Source: Pseudomonas triclosanedens
Lineage (GTDB): Bacteria; Pseudomonadota; Gammaproteobacteria; Pseudomonadales; Pseudomonadaceae
Reading direction: 5' to 3'
Assembly: GCF_026686735.1 (NCBI RefSeq)
Contig: NZ_CP113432.1
Location: forward strand, 124,001-188,000
DNA length: 64,000 nt
Shown here: positions 16,591 through 24,503 of the stretch, piece by piece
Layout of the letters: each line of letters begins with the position of its first letter
How positions within the stretch are numbered: position 1 is the stretch's first letter
The notes under the pieces: generated by a model
What the model was told of the DNA's origin: nothing
The model's input: only the letters and a program-made list of their open reading frames with translations
Databases searched by the model: none
Position numbers and translations under genes: made by a program

Positions 16591-16823
16591 CTCCTACTAG
16601 TCGATAAGAGCTGCCACCAGTTGTCGCCAAACGAAGGGTGGCAGACCGCGCGGGGTTGGCGAACCGGCTAGTAGGCACCGGCAGACCCGAAGGTCTCCCC
16701 GCGCGATCCGCCATTAAGCGTTGCAGAGTTTTCTGCAATCGTGCGGGGGCCTACGAAAACGTACGCTGTTTTCGTATGCACCGTGCTGGCGCTATCGCGC
16801 CTACTAGCTCTGAGTCGCCAAAC
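16591..16823 (-). ncRNA. C4-type antisense RNA and its target boxes in the bro leader
   Basis: Upstream of the Bro-N gene, on its strand, is the core hairpin CGCGCGGGG (16705-16697) / CCCCGCGCG (16655-16647), enclosing an AGACC-TTCG-GGTCT hairpin and the antisense boxes CCTACTAG (16675-16668) and TCGCCAA (16662-16656). Their complements TTTGGCGA and CTAGTAGG occur twice: 5' of the core (16822-16815 and 16807-16800) and 3' of it (16631-16624 and 16600-16593). The last box overlaps the AGGAG ribosome binding site of the gene. Two further perfect hairpins (TACGAAAAC/GTTTTCGTA and TTGCAGA/TCTGCAA) lie between the upstream boxes and the core. This a/b versus a'/b' layout is that of the phage P1/P7 C4 RNA that silences ant. 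I infer the same mechanism; the RNA ends are approximate. Confidence 0.65.
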
Positions 16824-16964
16824 CCAGTTCACGGGATTGACCGTGACCGCCGCAGGATAGGGATGCGCCGGGTTGCCGGCAAGCGGGGAGGTTTCTGGAT
16901 TTCCTGTAGGAGAGGACCTGCCTGGGTGCTTCTGCGTTGCCTCCACGCACACCGGCGCACCGCA

Positions 16965-16996
16965 GATGGGGATCGCTGCACTCCACCTCATCCTGC
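16965..16996 (-). repeat. Dispersed intergenic repeat, diverged inverted copy
   Basis: Read on the minus strand, it matches the 16085 repeat with one inserted base and two substitutions (GCAGGATGAGGTGGAG, then TGCAGCGATCCCCAT). It lies in the gene-free stretch 16824-17062, in which I see nothing else. Confidence 0.5.
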
Positions 16997-17062
16997 AAGA
17001 GCGCGGTTGGCGCTGCGCCCGCTGTTTCGCTCTACGGGCGCAGAGGCAGGTGGCAGCGGCGG

Positions 17063-17488
17063 TCAGCCCAACCGCTTCTTCAGGTAGATGCGCTGATGCC
17101 CCGGCGGGCAGTCTTCCAGTATGCCCATGACTTCGAAGCCCTGTTTCTCGTAGAACCCCGGTGCCTGGAAGCTGTAGGTGTAGAGGAAGACGCCAAGGCA
17201 GCCGCGGCGGCGTGCTTCGTCTTCGGCGCGGGCGATCAGTTCGGCGCCCAGGCCCTCGCCGCGCAGGCCGCTCTGCAGCCACAGGTAGTCGATGTACAGC
17301 CAGCCCATGCCGGAGTGCCCGAACATGCCGCCGACCACTTCGTCGTCGGCGTCGCGGGCGTACAGCTCGAAGTTGTCGTAGACGTTGCTGCGGCCCATCT
17401 GTTCGAGGTTGTAGGTAAGCAGGCCCTGGGCGACCACATCGCGCGCCTGCGGGTCGGCGCCGAGGGTGAAGTTGAAGGTGGCTGGCAT
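17063..17488 (-). CDS. GNAT-family N-acetyltransferase
   Basis: 141 residues. The acetyl-CoA-binding motif A of the GNAT fold is WLYIDYLWLQSGLRGEGLGAELIARAEDEARRRGC, with the RxGxG loop as LRGEGLG. Motif B follows (VFLYTYSFQAPGFYEKQGFEVMG, with the usual C-terminal Tyr). No second domain and no signal peptide; cytoplasmic. The substrate cannot be predicted. It is preceded on the same strand by a DUF2845 gene 82 bases away, but there is no evidence that they act together. Confidence 0.88.
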   Translation of the reverse strand: MPATFNFTLGADPQARDVVAQGLLTYNLEQMGRSNVYDNFELYARDADDEVVGGMFGHSGMGWLYIDYLWLQSGLRGEGLGAELIARAEDEARRRGCLGVFLYTYSFQAPGFYEKQGFEVMGILEDCPPGHQRIYLKKRLG

Positions 17489-17570
17489 GTGCCCTCCGGA
17501 TTGGCGAAAGCGCCCAGTCTAGGGAGCCGACGGCGCGATGGGTAGCGCGCCGTTGGTAGCAGGGGGCGCA

Positions 17571-17888
17571 TCAGAGCTCTTCGCTGCGCGTGGTCTTGAT
17601 CAGTTGCAGGATGTTGTCGCGGAAATACAGGTAGCGATAGGCGCCGTTGCCGGGGCCGTACATCCAGGTTTCCAGTTGCGGGTCGCCGGGGATGTAGCGG
17701 CCATCTGCGCCTCGGCGGGCTGGCGTGGGCGGGGTGACGGCGCGCTTGGCCGGCTGCCCGCACTTGGCGAGCACCTCGTCCATCGGGTCGCCTTCGTTGA
17801 TCAGGCCGGTGCCGCAACGCATCGTTCCGGCATGGGCGGTGCCGGCACCGAGCAGCAGGATGAGCGCGGCGAGGAGGAAGCGGGGCAT
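17571..17888 (-). CDS. DUF2845 domain periplasmic protein
   Basis: 105 residues from ATG 17888, beginning with a signal peptide (MPRFLLAALILLLGAGTAHA, cleavage after AHA). The mature part matches DUF2845: TMRCGTGLINEGDPMDEVLAKCGQPAKR, with two conserved Cys that may pair, and a C-terminal ETWMYGPGNGAYRYLYFRDNILQLI. These small exported proteins of gammaproteobacteria have a fold like the BamE/SmpA group, with the G-x-S/D-x-xEVLAKCG pattern; function unknown. An in-frame upstream start would lengthen the N-terminus before the signal peptide and is less likely. Confidence 0.85.
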   Translation of the reverse strand: MPRFLLAALILLLGAGTAHAGTMRCGTGLINEGDPMDEVLAKCGQPAKRAVTPPTPARRGADGRYIPGDPQLETWMYGPGNGAYRYLYFRDNILQLIKTTRSEEL

Positions 17889-17904
17889 GCTGCTGGCTCC
17901 TGGT

Positions 17905-18705
17905 TCAGCGGGCAATGCCGGCATTGCGTACATAGAAGTCCTTGCTGCCGCCGTTGGTGGCTCCGCGCGCCTGGAGTTCGAAGCGCTTGGGGTGCCCCTT
18001 GATCAGGTCGCTGAGTTTCTTGAAACCGTACAGGCGCGGGTCGAATGCCGGGCGCAGTTTGCTGATGTTCTGCCCGAGCGCGCCGAGGTGGACCCAGTCG
18101 TCGTCTTCGTCGGCGATGTCGTCGAGGACCTTGGCGATGAAGTCGAGCGGGACTTTCTGCGGCTTTGGTTTTGCGGCTGGCTTGGGAGCTTCTTCGACAT
18201 TGGCGGCTGTGGATTTTTCGCTGCTGGGCGCCGGTTCTGCCTCGGGGCTGGCGCGCAGGATTTCGGTGTAGATGAATTTGTCGCAGGCGGAGACGAAGGG
18301 CTTGGGGGTTTTCTCTTCGCCGAAGCCGTAGACGGTGAGGCCCTCTTCGCGCAGCCGGGCGGCCAGGCGGGTGAAGTCGCTGTCGCTGGAGACCAGGCAG
18401 AATCCGTCGAAGCGGCGGGTGTAGAGCAGGTCCATCGCGTCGATGATCAGGGCGCTGTCGGTGGCGTTCTTGCCGCTGGTGTAGGCGAACTGTTGCATGG
18501 GCTGGATCGAGTGGTCGAGCAGCACCTGCTTCCACTTGCCCAGTTGCGGTTTGGTCCAGTCGCCGTAGATGCGTTTGACGCTGGCGATGCCGTACTTGGC
18601 GATTTCTTCGAAGAGCCCTTCGACAATGGCTGCGGGGGCGTTGTCGGCGTCGATCAGGACTGCGAGGTGCGTCTGCTGGCGTGGGGCGGGGGTTCGGCTG
18701 GCCAT
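17905..18705 (-). CDS. NYN-domain ribonuclease-like protein with OST-HTH/LOTUS domain
   Basis: 266 residues from ATG 18705 (AAGGAAG upstream). The N-terminal NYN/PIN-like nuclease domain shows the acidic residues of the family: LAVLIDADNAPAA, SGKNATDSALIIDAMDLL and CLVSSDSDFTRLA. An Ala/Pro/Glu-rich linker (about residues 150-185) leads to a C-terminal LOTUS/OST-HTH domain (DFIAKVLDDIADEDDDWVHL, ending with GFKKLSDLIKGHPKRFEL), an RNA-binding winged helix. The combination predicts a cytoplasmic RNA-binding endoribonuclease. It is known in many bacteria, but the biological role is not settled. It lies 16 bases before the DUF2845 gene on the same strand. Confidence 0.88.
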   Translation of the reverse strand: MASRTPAPRQQTHLAVLIDADNAPAAIVEGLFEEIAKYGIASVKRIYGDWTKPQLGKWKQVLLDHSIQPMQQFAYTSGKNATDSALIIDAMDLLYTRRFDGFCLVSSDSDFTRLAARLREEGLTVYGFGEEKTPKPFVSACDKFIYTEILRASPEAEPAPSSEKSTAANVEEAPKPAAKPKPQKVPLDFIAKVLDDIADEDDDWVHLGALGQNISKLRPAFDPRLYGFKKLSDLIKGHPKRFELQARGATNGGSKDFYVRNAGIAR

Positions 18706-18775
18706 GCTGCTTCCTTCTGCGGCGATGTGCCGACCATAGAGGGAAAGGCAGGCGGATGCCAGTGCGCGAGACTGT

Positions 18776-19510
18776 TCAGCCAACGCCCAGGGCCTGCAAG
18801 CCCTGGCCGATCCGCTGCGCGTCGAGGCGGTTGTAGGCGTAGCTCAGGTGGGGCGAGCCGATGACCGGAATGCTCCGCTGCCCGATGCGCAGGCGGCAGA
18901 ATTTGTAGGCGCGGGCGCCGCGAATGGCGACTCGCGGGCCTTCGCTGCAGAGGGGGAAATGGCGGCGCAGGTAGGCCCAGGCGGAGCGGTCTTCGGCATT
19001 GCCGTAGACGAACAGTACGTCCGGCTGGCAAAGGGCGAGGGTGCCGTGTTCGAGAAAGCGCAGGGAGGCGTTGAGCAGGCTGTTCAGGTGCGGATGCGGG
19101 CCGCCGGCGGCGATGTGCCGCTGGACTTGCCGGGGGATGTCGGCCACACCTTCGGAGGCCAGCAGCAATGCGTTGCCGAAGATGGTGCGCGGCAGGGCGA
19201 AGCGGCTTTCGCCGAGGCTCTGGTTGAGTACCTCGGGCAGCCGCCGCAGTTCGGGCTGCAGGCGTGAGCGGCCCCAGTCTCCGTGGCTGAGATGGCAATA
19301 GCCGGGGGTTTCGGCGCGCATGTCCAGCCATTGGGCGTTGCTGCGCGTCATGTCGGTACCGTTGCCATTGGTGCCGAGCACTACGAGGTTCAGGCGTTCG
19401 CGCGGCTGGCCGAATACTTCCAGGGCGTTGTCGAACGGGTTGCCGGCGACGCGGTCGAGGCTCAGCTCGATGAGGGTGCGGCGCAGGTGCTGTAGCGCGG
19501 CGGAGGTCAT
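18776..19510 (-). CDS. Hypothetical protein translationally coupled to siaD
   Basis: 244 residues from ATG 19510, which overlaps the siaD stop as ATGA. I recognise no domain. Seen in it: LNLVVLGTNGNGTDMTR near residue 40, a central helical region with HIAAGGPHPHLNSLLNASLRF, PDVLFVYGNAEDRSAWAYLRRHFPL near residue 170, and C-terminal IGSPHLSYAYNRLDAQRIGQ. No signal peptide or membrane segment. In P. aeruginosa the gene following siaD is PA0168, also unassigned, so this is probably its counterpart. The overlap predicts co-expression with the SiaABCD system. Confidence 0.75.
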   Translation of the reverse strand: MTSAALQHLRRTLIELSLDRVAGNPFDNALEVFGQPRERLNLVVLGTNGNGTDMTRSNAQWLDMRAETPGYCHLSHGDWGRSRLQPELRRLPEVLNQSLGESRFALPRTIFGNALLLASEGVADIPRQVQRHIAAGGPHPHLNSLLNASLRFLEHGTLALCQPDVLFVYGNAEDRSAWAYLRRHFPLCSEGPRVAIRGARAYKFCRLRIGQRSIPVIGSPHLSYAYNRLDAQRIGQGLQALGVG

Positions 19511-20295
19511 ACCGCCGCGAATTCGCACTTGTCCCGTCCGCTGCGCTTGGCTTCCAGCAGGGCTGCGTCGGCGCGGCTGAGTGTTTGCGAGTAGGTTTCG
19601 CCGGGCTTGTGCTCGGCCACGCCAAAGCTCGCGGTGACCGACAGGGCTTCGGTGCCGATGCGCACGGCGAGGCAGCGGATGTCGCTGCGCACGCGCTCGA
19701 TGATGGCGGCTGCGTCGCTCAGGCGGGTTTGCGGGAGGATGAGAAGGAATTCCTCGCCGCCCCAGCGGCCGCACAGGTCGTACTGGCGCAGGGCGGCTTC
19801 CATCGCGCGGCCGATTTCCACCAGCACGCGGTCGCCCACTTCGTGGCCCCAGGTGTCGTTGACCTGCTTGAAGCGGTCGACGTCGAGCATGGCCAGCACG
19901 TAGGGCTCGTTGCGGCGCTGGGCGCGTTCGCTCTCTTCGCGCAGGCGCTCCATCAGCAGGCGGCGGTTGGCGATGCCGGTGAGCGTGTCGTGGGTGGAAG
20001 CTTCCTTCAGCGCGAGGTTCAGGTCGCGCATCATGTCCTGGTAGCGATCAGAGATGCGCGCAACCTTTTCCAGTTGCCGGAGTTGCTTGTGGTAGCGCTC
20101 GGACAGCGTGGAGTTCTGCGCTCGGGCCATCGACTGGAAACCGTCGGAAATCCGCGCGATGCGCTCCAGGCGCGCGAGCTGGTCGAGGGACTGCTGGTGC
20201 TTGAGGTACAACGCCTCGCGCAGGGGATGTCCGTCGTATTGCCGATCAGCCAGCAGCTCTTCGATCAGCAGGTCCAGCTCGCGCTCGCTTGTCAT
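19507..20295 (-). CDS. siaD: Diguanylate cyclase SiaD
   Basis: 262 residues. The N-terminal half is a long helical coiled-coil region built from repeated segments (RIARISDGFQSMARAQNS, KVARISDRYQDMMRDLN) that forms the stalk bound by SiaC. The C-terminal GGDEF domain carries GGEEF in CGRWGGEEFLLILPQ, preceded by an RxxD inhibitory site (RQYD) at the usual spacing. It makes c-di-GMP from two GTP. In P. aeruginosa, SiaC binding switches SiaD on and drives detergent-induced aggregation. ATG 20295 is 5 bases after the siaC stop and the stop overlaps the next gene. Confidence 0.94.
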   Translation of the reverse strand: MTSERELDLLIEELLADRQYDGHPLREALYLKHQQSLDQLARLERIARISDGFQSMARAQNSTLSERYHKQLRQLEKVARISDRYQDMMRDLNLALKEASTHDTLTGIANRRLLMERLREESERAQRRNEPYVLAMLDVDRFKQVNDTWGHEVGDRVLVEIGRAMEAALRQYDLCGRWGGEEFLLILPQTRLSDAAAIIERVRSDIRCLAVRIGTEALSVTASFGVAEHKPGETYSQTLSRADAALLEAKRSGRDKCEFAAV

Positions 20296-20300
20296 GGCTC

Positions 20301-20681
20301 TTACTCGTCGTAGGCTTGGATGACGAACGGGAAGGTACAGTCTTCGCGGAATTCTTCGGCCAGTTCCGCGACGCGCTCGTTGCGCCGGTCGTAGTGCCAG
20401 GCGACATGGGTGGCGCGGCCGTTGCGATGGGCTTCTTCGAGCAGGTCGAAGATGTCCATCATCGCCTTGATCGAGCTGGTATTGAGGTAGAGCAGCCGCA
20501 GGTCGAGGGTGAGCGGGCGTTGTTCCTGGGCGAGGAAGCGCTCGACCCATTCGATTACCTGGCCGAACAGTTCATAGGAGTTTTCCGGATAGGAGTCGCC
20601 CTGCATTGCGAGGATGCCGGCCTGCCAGTCGCCGTGGATCGATGGGGTGGACTGGGTACCTGTGATATGGAGTTCGCTCAT
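20301..20681 (-). CDS. siaC: SiaC, partner-switch regulator of SiaD (DUF1987)
   Basis: 126-residue DUF1987 protein, beginning MSELHITGTQSTPSI. Thr68, in LDLRLLYLNTSSIKAMM, is at the exact position of the phospho-threonine of P. aeruginosa SiaC. Unphosphorylated SiaC binds the SiaD stalk and activates it; SiaB phosphorylates it and SiaA removes the phosphate. The fold is STAS-like in function (anti-anti-sigma-type partner switch). It lies between siaB and siaD with gaps of 25 and 5 bases, so is in one transcript with them. Confidence 0.94.
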   Translation of the reverse strand: MSELHITGTQSTPSIHGDWQAGILAMQGDSYPENSYELFGQVIEWVERFLAQEQRPLTLDLRLLYLNTSSIKAMMDIFDLLEEAHRNGRATHVAWHYDRRNERVAELAEEFREDCTFPFVIQAYDE

Positions 20682-20706
20682 GGCTGGGTGTTCCTGAATT
20701 CGCGGG

Positions 20707-21249
20707 TCAGATCACGGCGCGCAGGCTGAAGAAGGCGCGGCCATCGGGTTGTACGGTGAGGGAGGTCTTGAGCGGTGCGCTGGATTTGCGGGCGATGTCC
20801 AGCAGGCCGAGACCTGCGCCGCTGGAGGCTTCTGCATCGCGCGGGCGGCGCAATTGCTCCTTGTAGGCGGCCTTGAGCTGGGCTTTGTCCAGCCCGGCGA
20901 TGTCTTCGATGCTGCGCACCAGGCTGCGCCCATCTTCCAGTTCGACGAGGTTGCCGGCGGAGACGATGTAGTGGCCTTCGTCGTCGCGGGCGATGGCGAC
21001 GGTGGCCGAGGCATCCTGCTCGCCGTAGCCGCGCATGGAGGCGTAGTGGCGGATGTTCTGGGTCATTTCGATGTAGACGGCGAAGACGTCCATCGCCTCG
21101 CTGGGATGCGCCTGTTCGGCCTGCATGTAGTTGCGCAGGGCATGGCCGATTTCCTCGATCAGGCTGCGCGAGATGGGGCCGTTGAAGCAGAGCAGTATGC
21201 GTTGTCGGGTGTAGCTCTCGCGCATGGCCAACAGATCTAGCGATTCCAT
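20707..21249 (-). CDS. siaB: SiaB protein kinase
   Basis: 180-residue GHKL-type ATPase/kinase. The N-box is EMTQNIRHYASMRGYG and the G-box is SSGAGLGLLDIARKS, which together bind ATP-Mg. SiaB phosphorylates SiaC on a threonine and so turns off SiaD. It begins 9 bases after the siaA stop, and siaC follows after 25 bases. No membrane segment; cytoplasmic. Confidence 0.93.
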   Translation of the reverse strand: MESLDLLAMRESYTRQRILLCFNGPISRSLIEEIGHALRNYMQAEQAHPSEAMDVFAVYIEMTQNIRHYASMRGYGEQDASATVAIARDDEGHYIVSAGNLVELEDGRSLVRSIEDIAGLDKAQLKAAYKEQLRRPRDAEASSGAGLGLLDIARKSSAPLKTSLTVQPDGRAFFSLRAVI

Positions 21250-21258
21250 GGAATACTC

Positions 21259-23247
21259 CTAGTCGAATCGGAAGGAGAGGATGGTGATGTCGTCGCGCTG
21301 CGGCAGTTCGCCCTGATACAGGGCGAGGGTAGCGGCGAATACGTCCGCCTGCTCGGCCAGCGGTCGGCGTGCGTGGTTGCGCAGCATGTCGGCGAAGCGG
21401 CTGTTGCCGAAGCCGAAGCCGTGCTCGCCGCCGGCCTGATCGAGGAAGCCGTCGGTGCACAGGTAGTAGGTCCAGCCGGCCTCCATCGGGATTTCTTCAT
21501 CCTGATAGCTGCCCTGGCGCTTGTCGCCGATGGCGCGGCGCGCACCCTTGTATTCGCGCACGTCGTTGCCGTCGCTGGCGAACAGGGAAATCTTGGCGCC
21601 GGCGAAGTGCAGCAGGCGGCGCCCGTGGTCCACGCGCACCAGGCCCGCGTCCATGTTGGTGGCCAGCGACTGGGCAACCTGGTCCTGGCCGAGCATGCCG
21701 CGCATGACGTGGTCGGTCTCGTGCAGGATGGCCGCCGGGTCGTGGCTCTGGATGCTGTCGATGGCGTGGTCGATGGCGGCCAGCGCGAGCATGGTCATCA
21801 GCGCGCCGGGAACGCCGTGGCCGGCGCAGTCGACCACGCCGATCAGGCTGTCGTGCGGGCCTTCGCGGTAGATGTAGAAGTCGCCGCCGACCACGTCGCG
21901 CGGTTTCCACAGGATGAAGTGGTGCTCGCCGAGGGAGGCCTGCAACTGGCGGTCGGGCAGGATGGCACGCTGGATGAGGCTGGCGTAGTCGATGGAGTCG
22001 CCGATCTTCTTCTGCGCGGCGGCCATTTCGCGGTTGGCGGTTTCCAGGGCCTGGGTGCGCTGGCGCACCTTGTCTTCGAGTTCCTCGGTGTGGCGGCGCA
22101 CCTGGTCGGCCATGCTGGCGAAGGCGGAGGAAAGCTCGCCGATCTCGTCGGGGCGGGTGCGCGGCAGCGGGCTGTCGTACTGGCCGGCGGCGATGGCCTT
22201 GGCCGATTGCTTGAGGCCGCGCAGAGGGCTCAGTACCAGCAGGTCGACGATGTAGGCGAAGCCGAGCAGCAGCAGGGCCATGAGGCCGGCGAGGGTGCCG
22301 GCCAGGGGCCATATCCAGCGGCTGTCGAGCACTTGCGCGGCGTGCAGGTCGATGGCGCTGAGCACGTGCCAGCGCAGTTGCGGGATGTAGGCCATCGCCA
22401 GCAGTTGCTGCTTGCCGTCCAGCGTGGCCCAGAGCGTTTCGACCTCGCCGGGGTTGGATTCGGCCTGGCGCATGGTCTGGCGCAGGGCGGTGCGGTCCTG
22501 GTCGTTGCCGAGCAGGTCGAACACGCGGTGCTGGACCTTGGCCCCGGCACCGGAGGAATAGGCGATCAGGCTGGTGTCGGGGTGCGCCTGGATGGCGCCT
22601 TCGGGGTCGATGATCATCGGCGTCACGCCGGCTTCGCGGCGGGAGATGAACTGGTCGAGGAATTCGGTGAGGTCCAGGCCGCCGCCGGCCAGGCCGACCT
22701 TTTCGTTGCCGGCGCGCACCACCATGTTGAACCAGACCTTGGTGACCTTGAGCTTGGCGTCGTAGTTGACGTTGATGTTGTAGTTCTCGTCGCGGGCCAG
22801 GGTGTCGAAATACCAGCGATCCTGCGGATCGTTTTCGCTCAGGGTATAGCGCGGGGAATTGGAGAGCGGGGAGCTGGAGTCGTTGAAATAGTAATGGCGG
22901 GAGGCGTCCACCACGACGAAGTAGGAGTAGTTGCGCTGGTCGGCGCGGTAGCCGTCTGCTTCGCGGAAGAACAGCGAGCGGCGGGCCGGATCGTTCTCGG
23001 CGAGCATCCAGTCCTGTGTCACCACGGACTCGGCCAGCCGACGCGAAAGCGCCAGCTCGCGGATCACCGGTGCGATGATCTTCTGCTGGTTGAGCAGTGT
23101 GAAATTCCTCGCGAACGCGAGGCCGAAGTGTGTGCGGATGTCCTCCATTGCCTTCCAGCCCAGCAGAATCGCCGGTACCAGCGCCAGGAGACAGGCGATG
23201 AGCAATGCCACCACCGATTTACCGCGCAACCCCCATCTTGCCGCCAT
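21259..23247 (-). CDS. siaA: SiaA membrane PP2C-type phosphatase/sensor
   Basis: 662 residues from ATG 23247; an earlier in-frame start at 23304 would add 19 basic residues before the first membrane helix. Order: TM1 (VVALLIACLLALVPAILLG), periplasmic dCache-like sensor (about 40-300, with DRWYFDTLARDENYNINVNYD), TM2 (WPLAGTLAGLMALLLLGFAYIVDLL), HAMP, a coiled coil, and a SpoIIE/PP2C phosphatase domain with metal-binding Asp residues in VVGGDFYIYREG and GVVDCAGHGVPGALMTM. It dephosphorylates SiaC in response to an outside signal (SDS in P. aeruginosa). It is the first gene of siaABCD; its promoter must lie in 23248-23439. Confidence 0.94.
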   Translation of the reverse strand: MAARWGLRGKSVVALLIACLLALVPAILLGWKAMEDIRTHFGLAFARNFTLLNQQKIIAPVIRELALSRRLAESVVTQDWMLAENDPARRSLFFREADGYRADQRNYSYFVVVDASRHYYFNDSSSPLSNSPRYTLSENDPQDRWYFDTLARDENYNINVNYDAKLKVTKVWFNMVVRAGNEKVGLAGGGLDLTEFLDQFISRREAGVTPMIIDPEGAIQAHPDTSLIAYSSGAGAKVQHRVFDLLGNDQDRTALRQTMRQAESNPGEVETLWATLDGKQQLLAMAYIPQLRWHVLSAIDLHAAQVLDSRWIWPLAGTLAGLMALLLLGFAYIVDLLVLSPLRGLKQSAKAIAAGQYDSPLPRTRPDEIGELSSAFASMADQVRRHTEELEDKVRQRTQALETANREMAAAQKKIGDSIDYASLIQRAILPDRQLQASLGEHHFILWKPRDVVGGDFYIYREGPHDSLIGVVDCAGHGVPGALMTMLALAAIDHAIDSIQSHDPAAILHETDHVMRGMLGQDQVAQSLATNMDAGLVRVDHGRRLLHFAGAKISLFASDGNDVREYKGARRAIGDKRQGSYQDEEIPMEAGWTYYLCTDGFLDQAGGEHGFGFGNSRFADMLRNHARRPLAEQADVFAATLALYQGELPQRDDITILSFRFD

Positions 23248-23439
23248 GGCTATCCCGTTTCCCCTTGTCGCCCGCCGTGTGCCGGTCTTTTGGCGAAAGC
23301 GCAATTGTGCATTTTGTATACGGGCACAATCAAACCAATTTGATGTTGGTGCGCCAGTATTTTGGCGTCACACTCCTGACCCAAGAGTCTAGTCAGTACT
23401 GGGATTCTCGCCTGCGCGAGCTTCGGCTTCCGCGCGATG

Positions 23440-24492
23440 TCAGACGCGGTTCCCGCTGCCGCTCTGCCGCGCCTGCTGCAGCAGGGCGGCGGCGATCCGG
23501 TCGAGCGGCAGCACTTCCCTGGCCGCTCCCAGCTCCACCGCCTCGCGCGGCATTCCGTAGACCACGCAACTGGCTTCGTCCTGGGCGATGGTGTGGCCGC
23601 CGGCCTGGCGGATGGCCTGCAAACCGCGCGCGCCGTCCTTGCCCATGCCGGTGAGCAGCGCCGCCAGCAGGTTGCGCCCGGCGCAGCGGGCGAGGGAATT
23701 GAACATCACGTCCACCGCCGGTCGATGACCGTTGACCGGCGCGTCGTGCTGCAGGCGGACGATGTAGTTGGCACCGCTGCGCTGCACTTCGAGGTGGTAA
23801 TCGCCGGGGGCGATGAGCACGTGCCCGGGTAGGATACGGTCGCCGTCGCGCGCTTCGCGCACGAACAGGCGGGTCTGGCGGTCCAGGCGCTCGGCGTAGG
23901 AACGGGTGAAGCCGGGCGGCATGTGCAGGGTGACGACGGCTCCCGGGCAGTTCGGCGGCAGTCCCAGCAGCACTTCCTTGATCGCTTCGGTGCCGCCGGT
24001 GGAGGCGCCGATGGCGATGATCTTCTCGGTACTCAGCAGCGGGACGATGTTGCTGCAGGGGGCTGGCGCGGCGTCGCCGCGCGGGCGCAACAGGCGGGCC
24101 CGGGCGGCGGTCTTGAGCTTGGCGCGGATTTCCTCGGTGTACGCCTGCATGCCTTCGGCGATGCCCAGGCGCGGCTTGGCGATGAAGTCGATGGCGCCCA
24201 GCTCCAGGGCGCGCAGGGTGGCTTCGGAGCCTTTCTCGGTCAGCGAGGAGATCATCAGTACGGGCGTCGGCCGGCCTTTCATCAGCTTGTCGAGGAAGGT
24301 CAGGCCGTCCATGCGCGGCATCTCGACGTCGAGGGTGATCACGTCCGGCGCGTGCTGCTTGATCAGGTCGCGGGCGACGAAGGCGTCGGGCGCGCAGCCC
24401 ACCAGGTGCAGTTCCGGGTCGCCCTGGATGATGTCCTTGAGCAGGCTGCGCACCAGCGCCGAATCGTCGACCACCAGAACCCTGACCGGCAT
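23440..24492 (-). CDS. cheB: Chemotaxis methylesterase/response regulator CheB (cluster 2)
   Basis: 350 residues: receiver domain (LVVDDSALVRSLL; phosphoacceptor Asp in DVITLDVEMPRMDGLTFL) then a methylesterase/deamidase domain with the catalytic triad Ser in IGASTGGTEAI, His in LHMPPGFTRSYAERLD and Asp in LLTGMGKDGARGL. It removes methyl groups from receptor glutamates when phosphorylated by CheA. It is the last gene of the che2-type operon, as P. aeruginosa PA0173. ATG 24492 has GGAGAG upstream (gap of 11 bases from cheD). Confidence 0.94.
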   Translation of the reverse strand: MPVRVLVVDDSALVRSLLKDIIQGDPELHLVGCAPDAFVARDLIKQHAPDVITLDVEMPRMDGLTFLDKLMKGRPTPVLMISSLTEKGSEATLRALELGAIDFIAKPRLGIAEGMQAYTEEIRAKLKTAARARLLRPRGDAAPAPCSNIVPLLSTEKIIAIGASTGGTEAIKEVLLGLPPNCPGAVVTLHMPPGFTRSYAERLDRQTRLFVREARDGDRILPGHVLIAPGDYHLEVQRSGANYIVRLQHDAPVNGHRPAVDVMFNSLARCAGRNLLAALLTGMGKDGARGLQAIRQAGGHTIAQDEASCVVYGMPREAVELGAAREVLPLDRIAAALLQQARQSGSGNRV

Positions 24493-24503
24493 GGCACTCT
24501 CCT

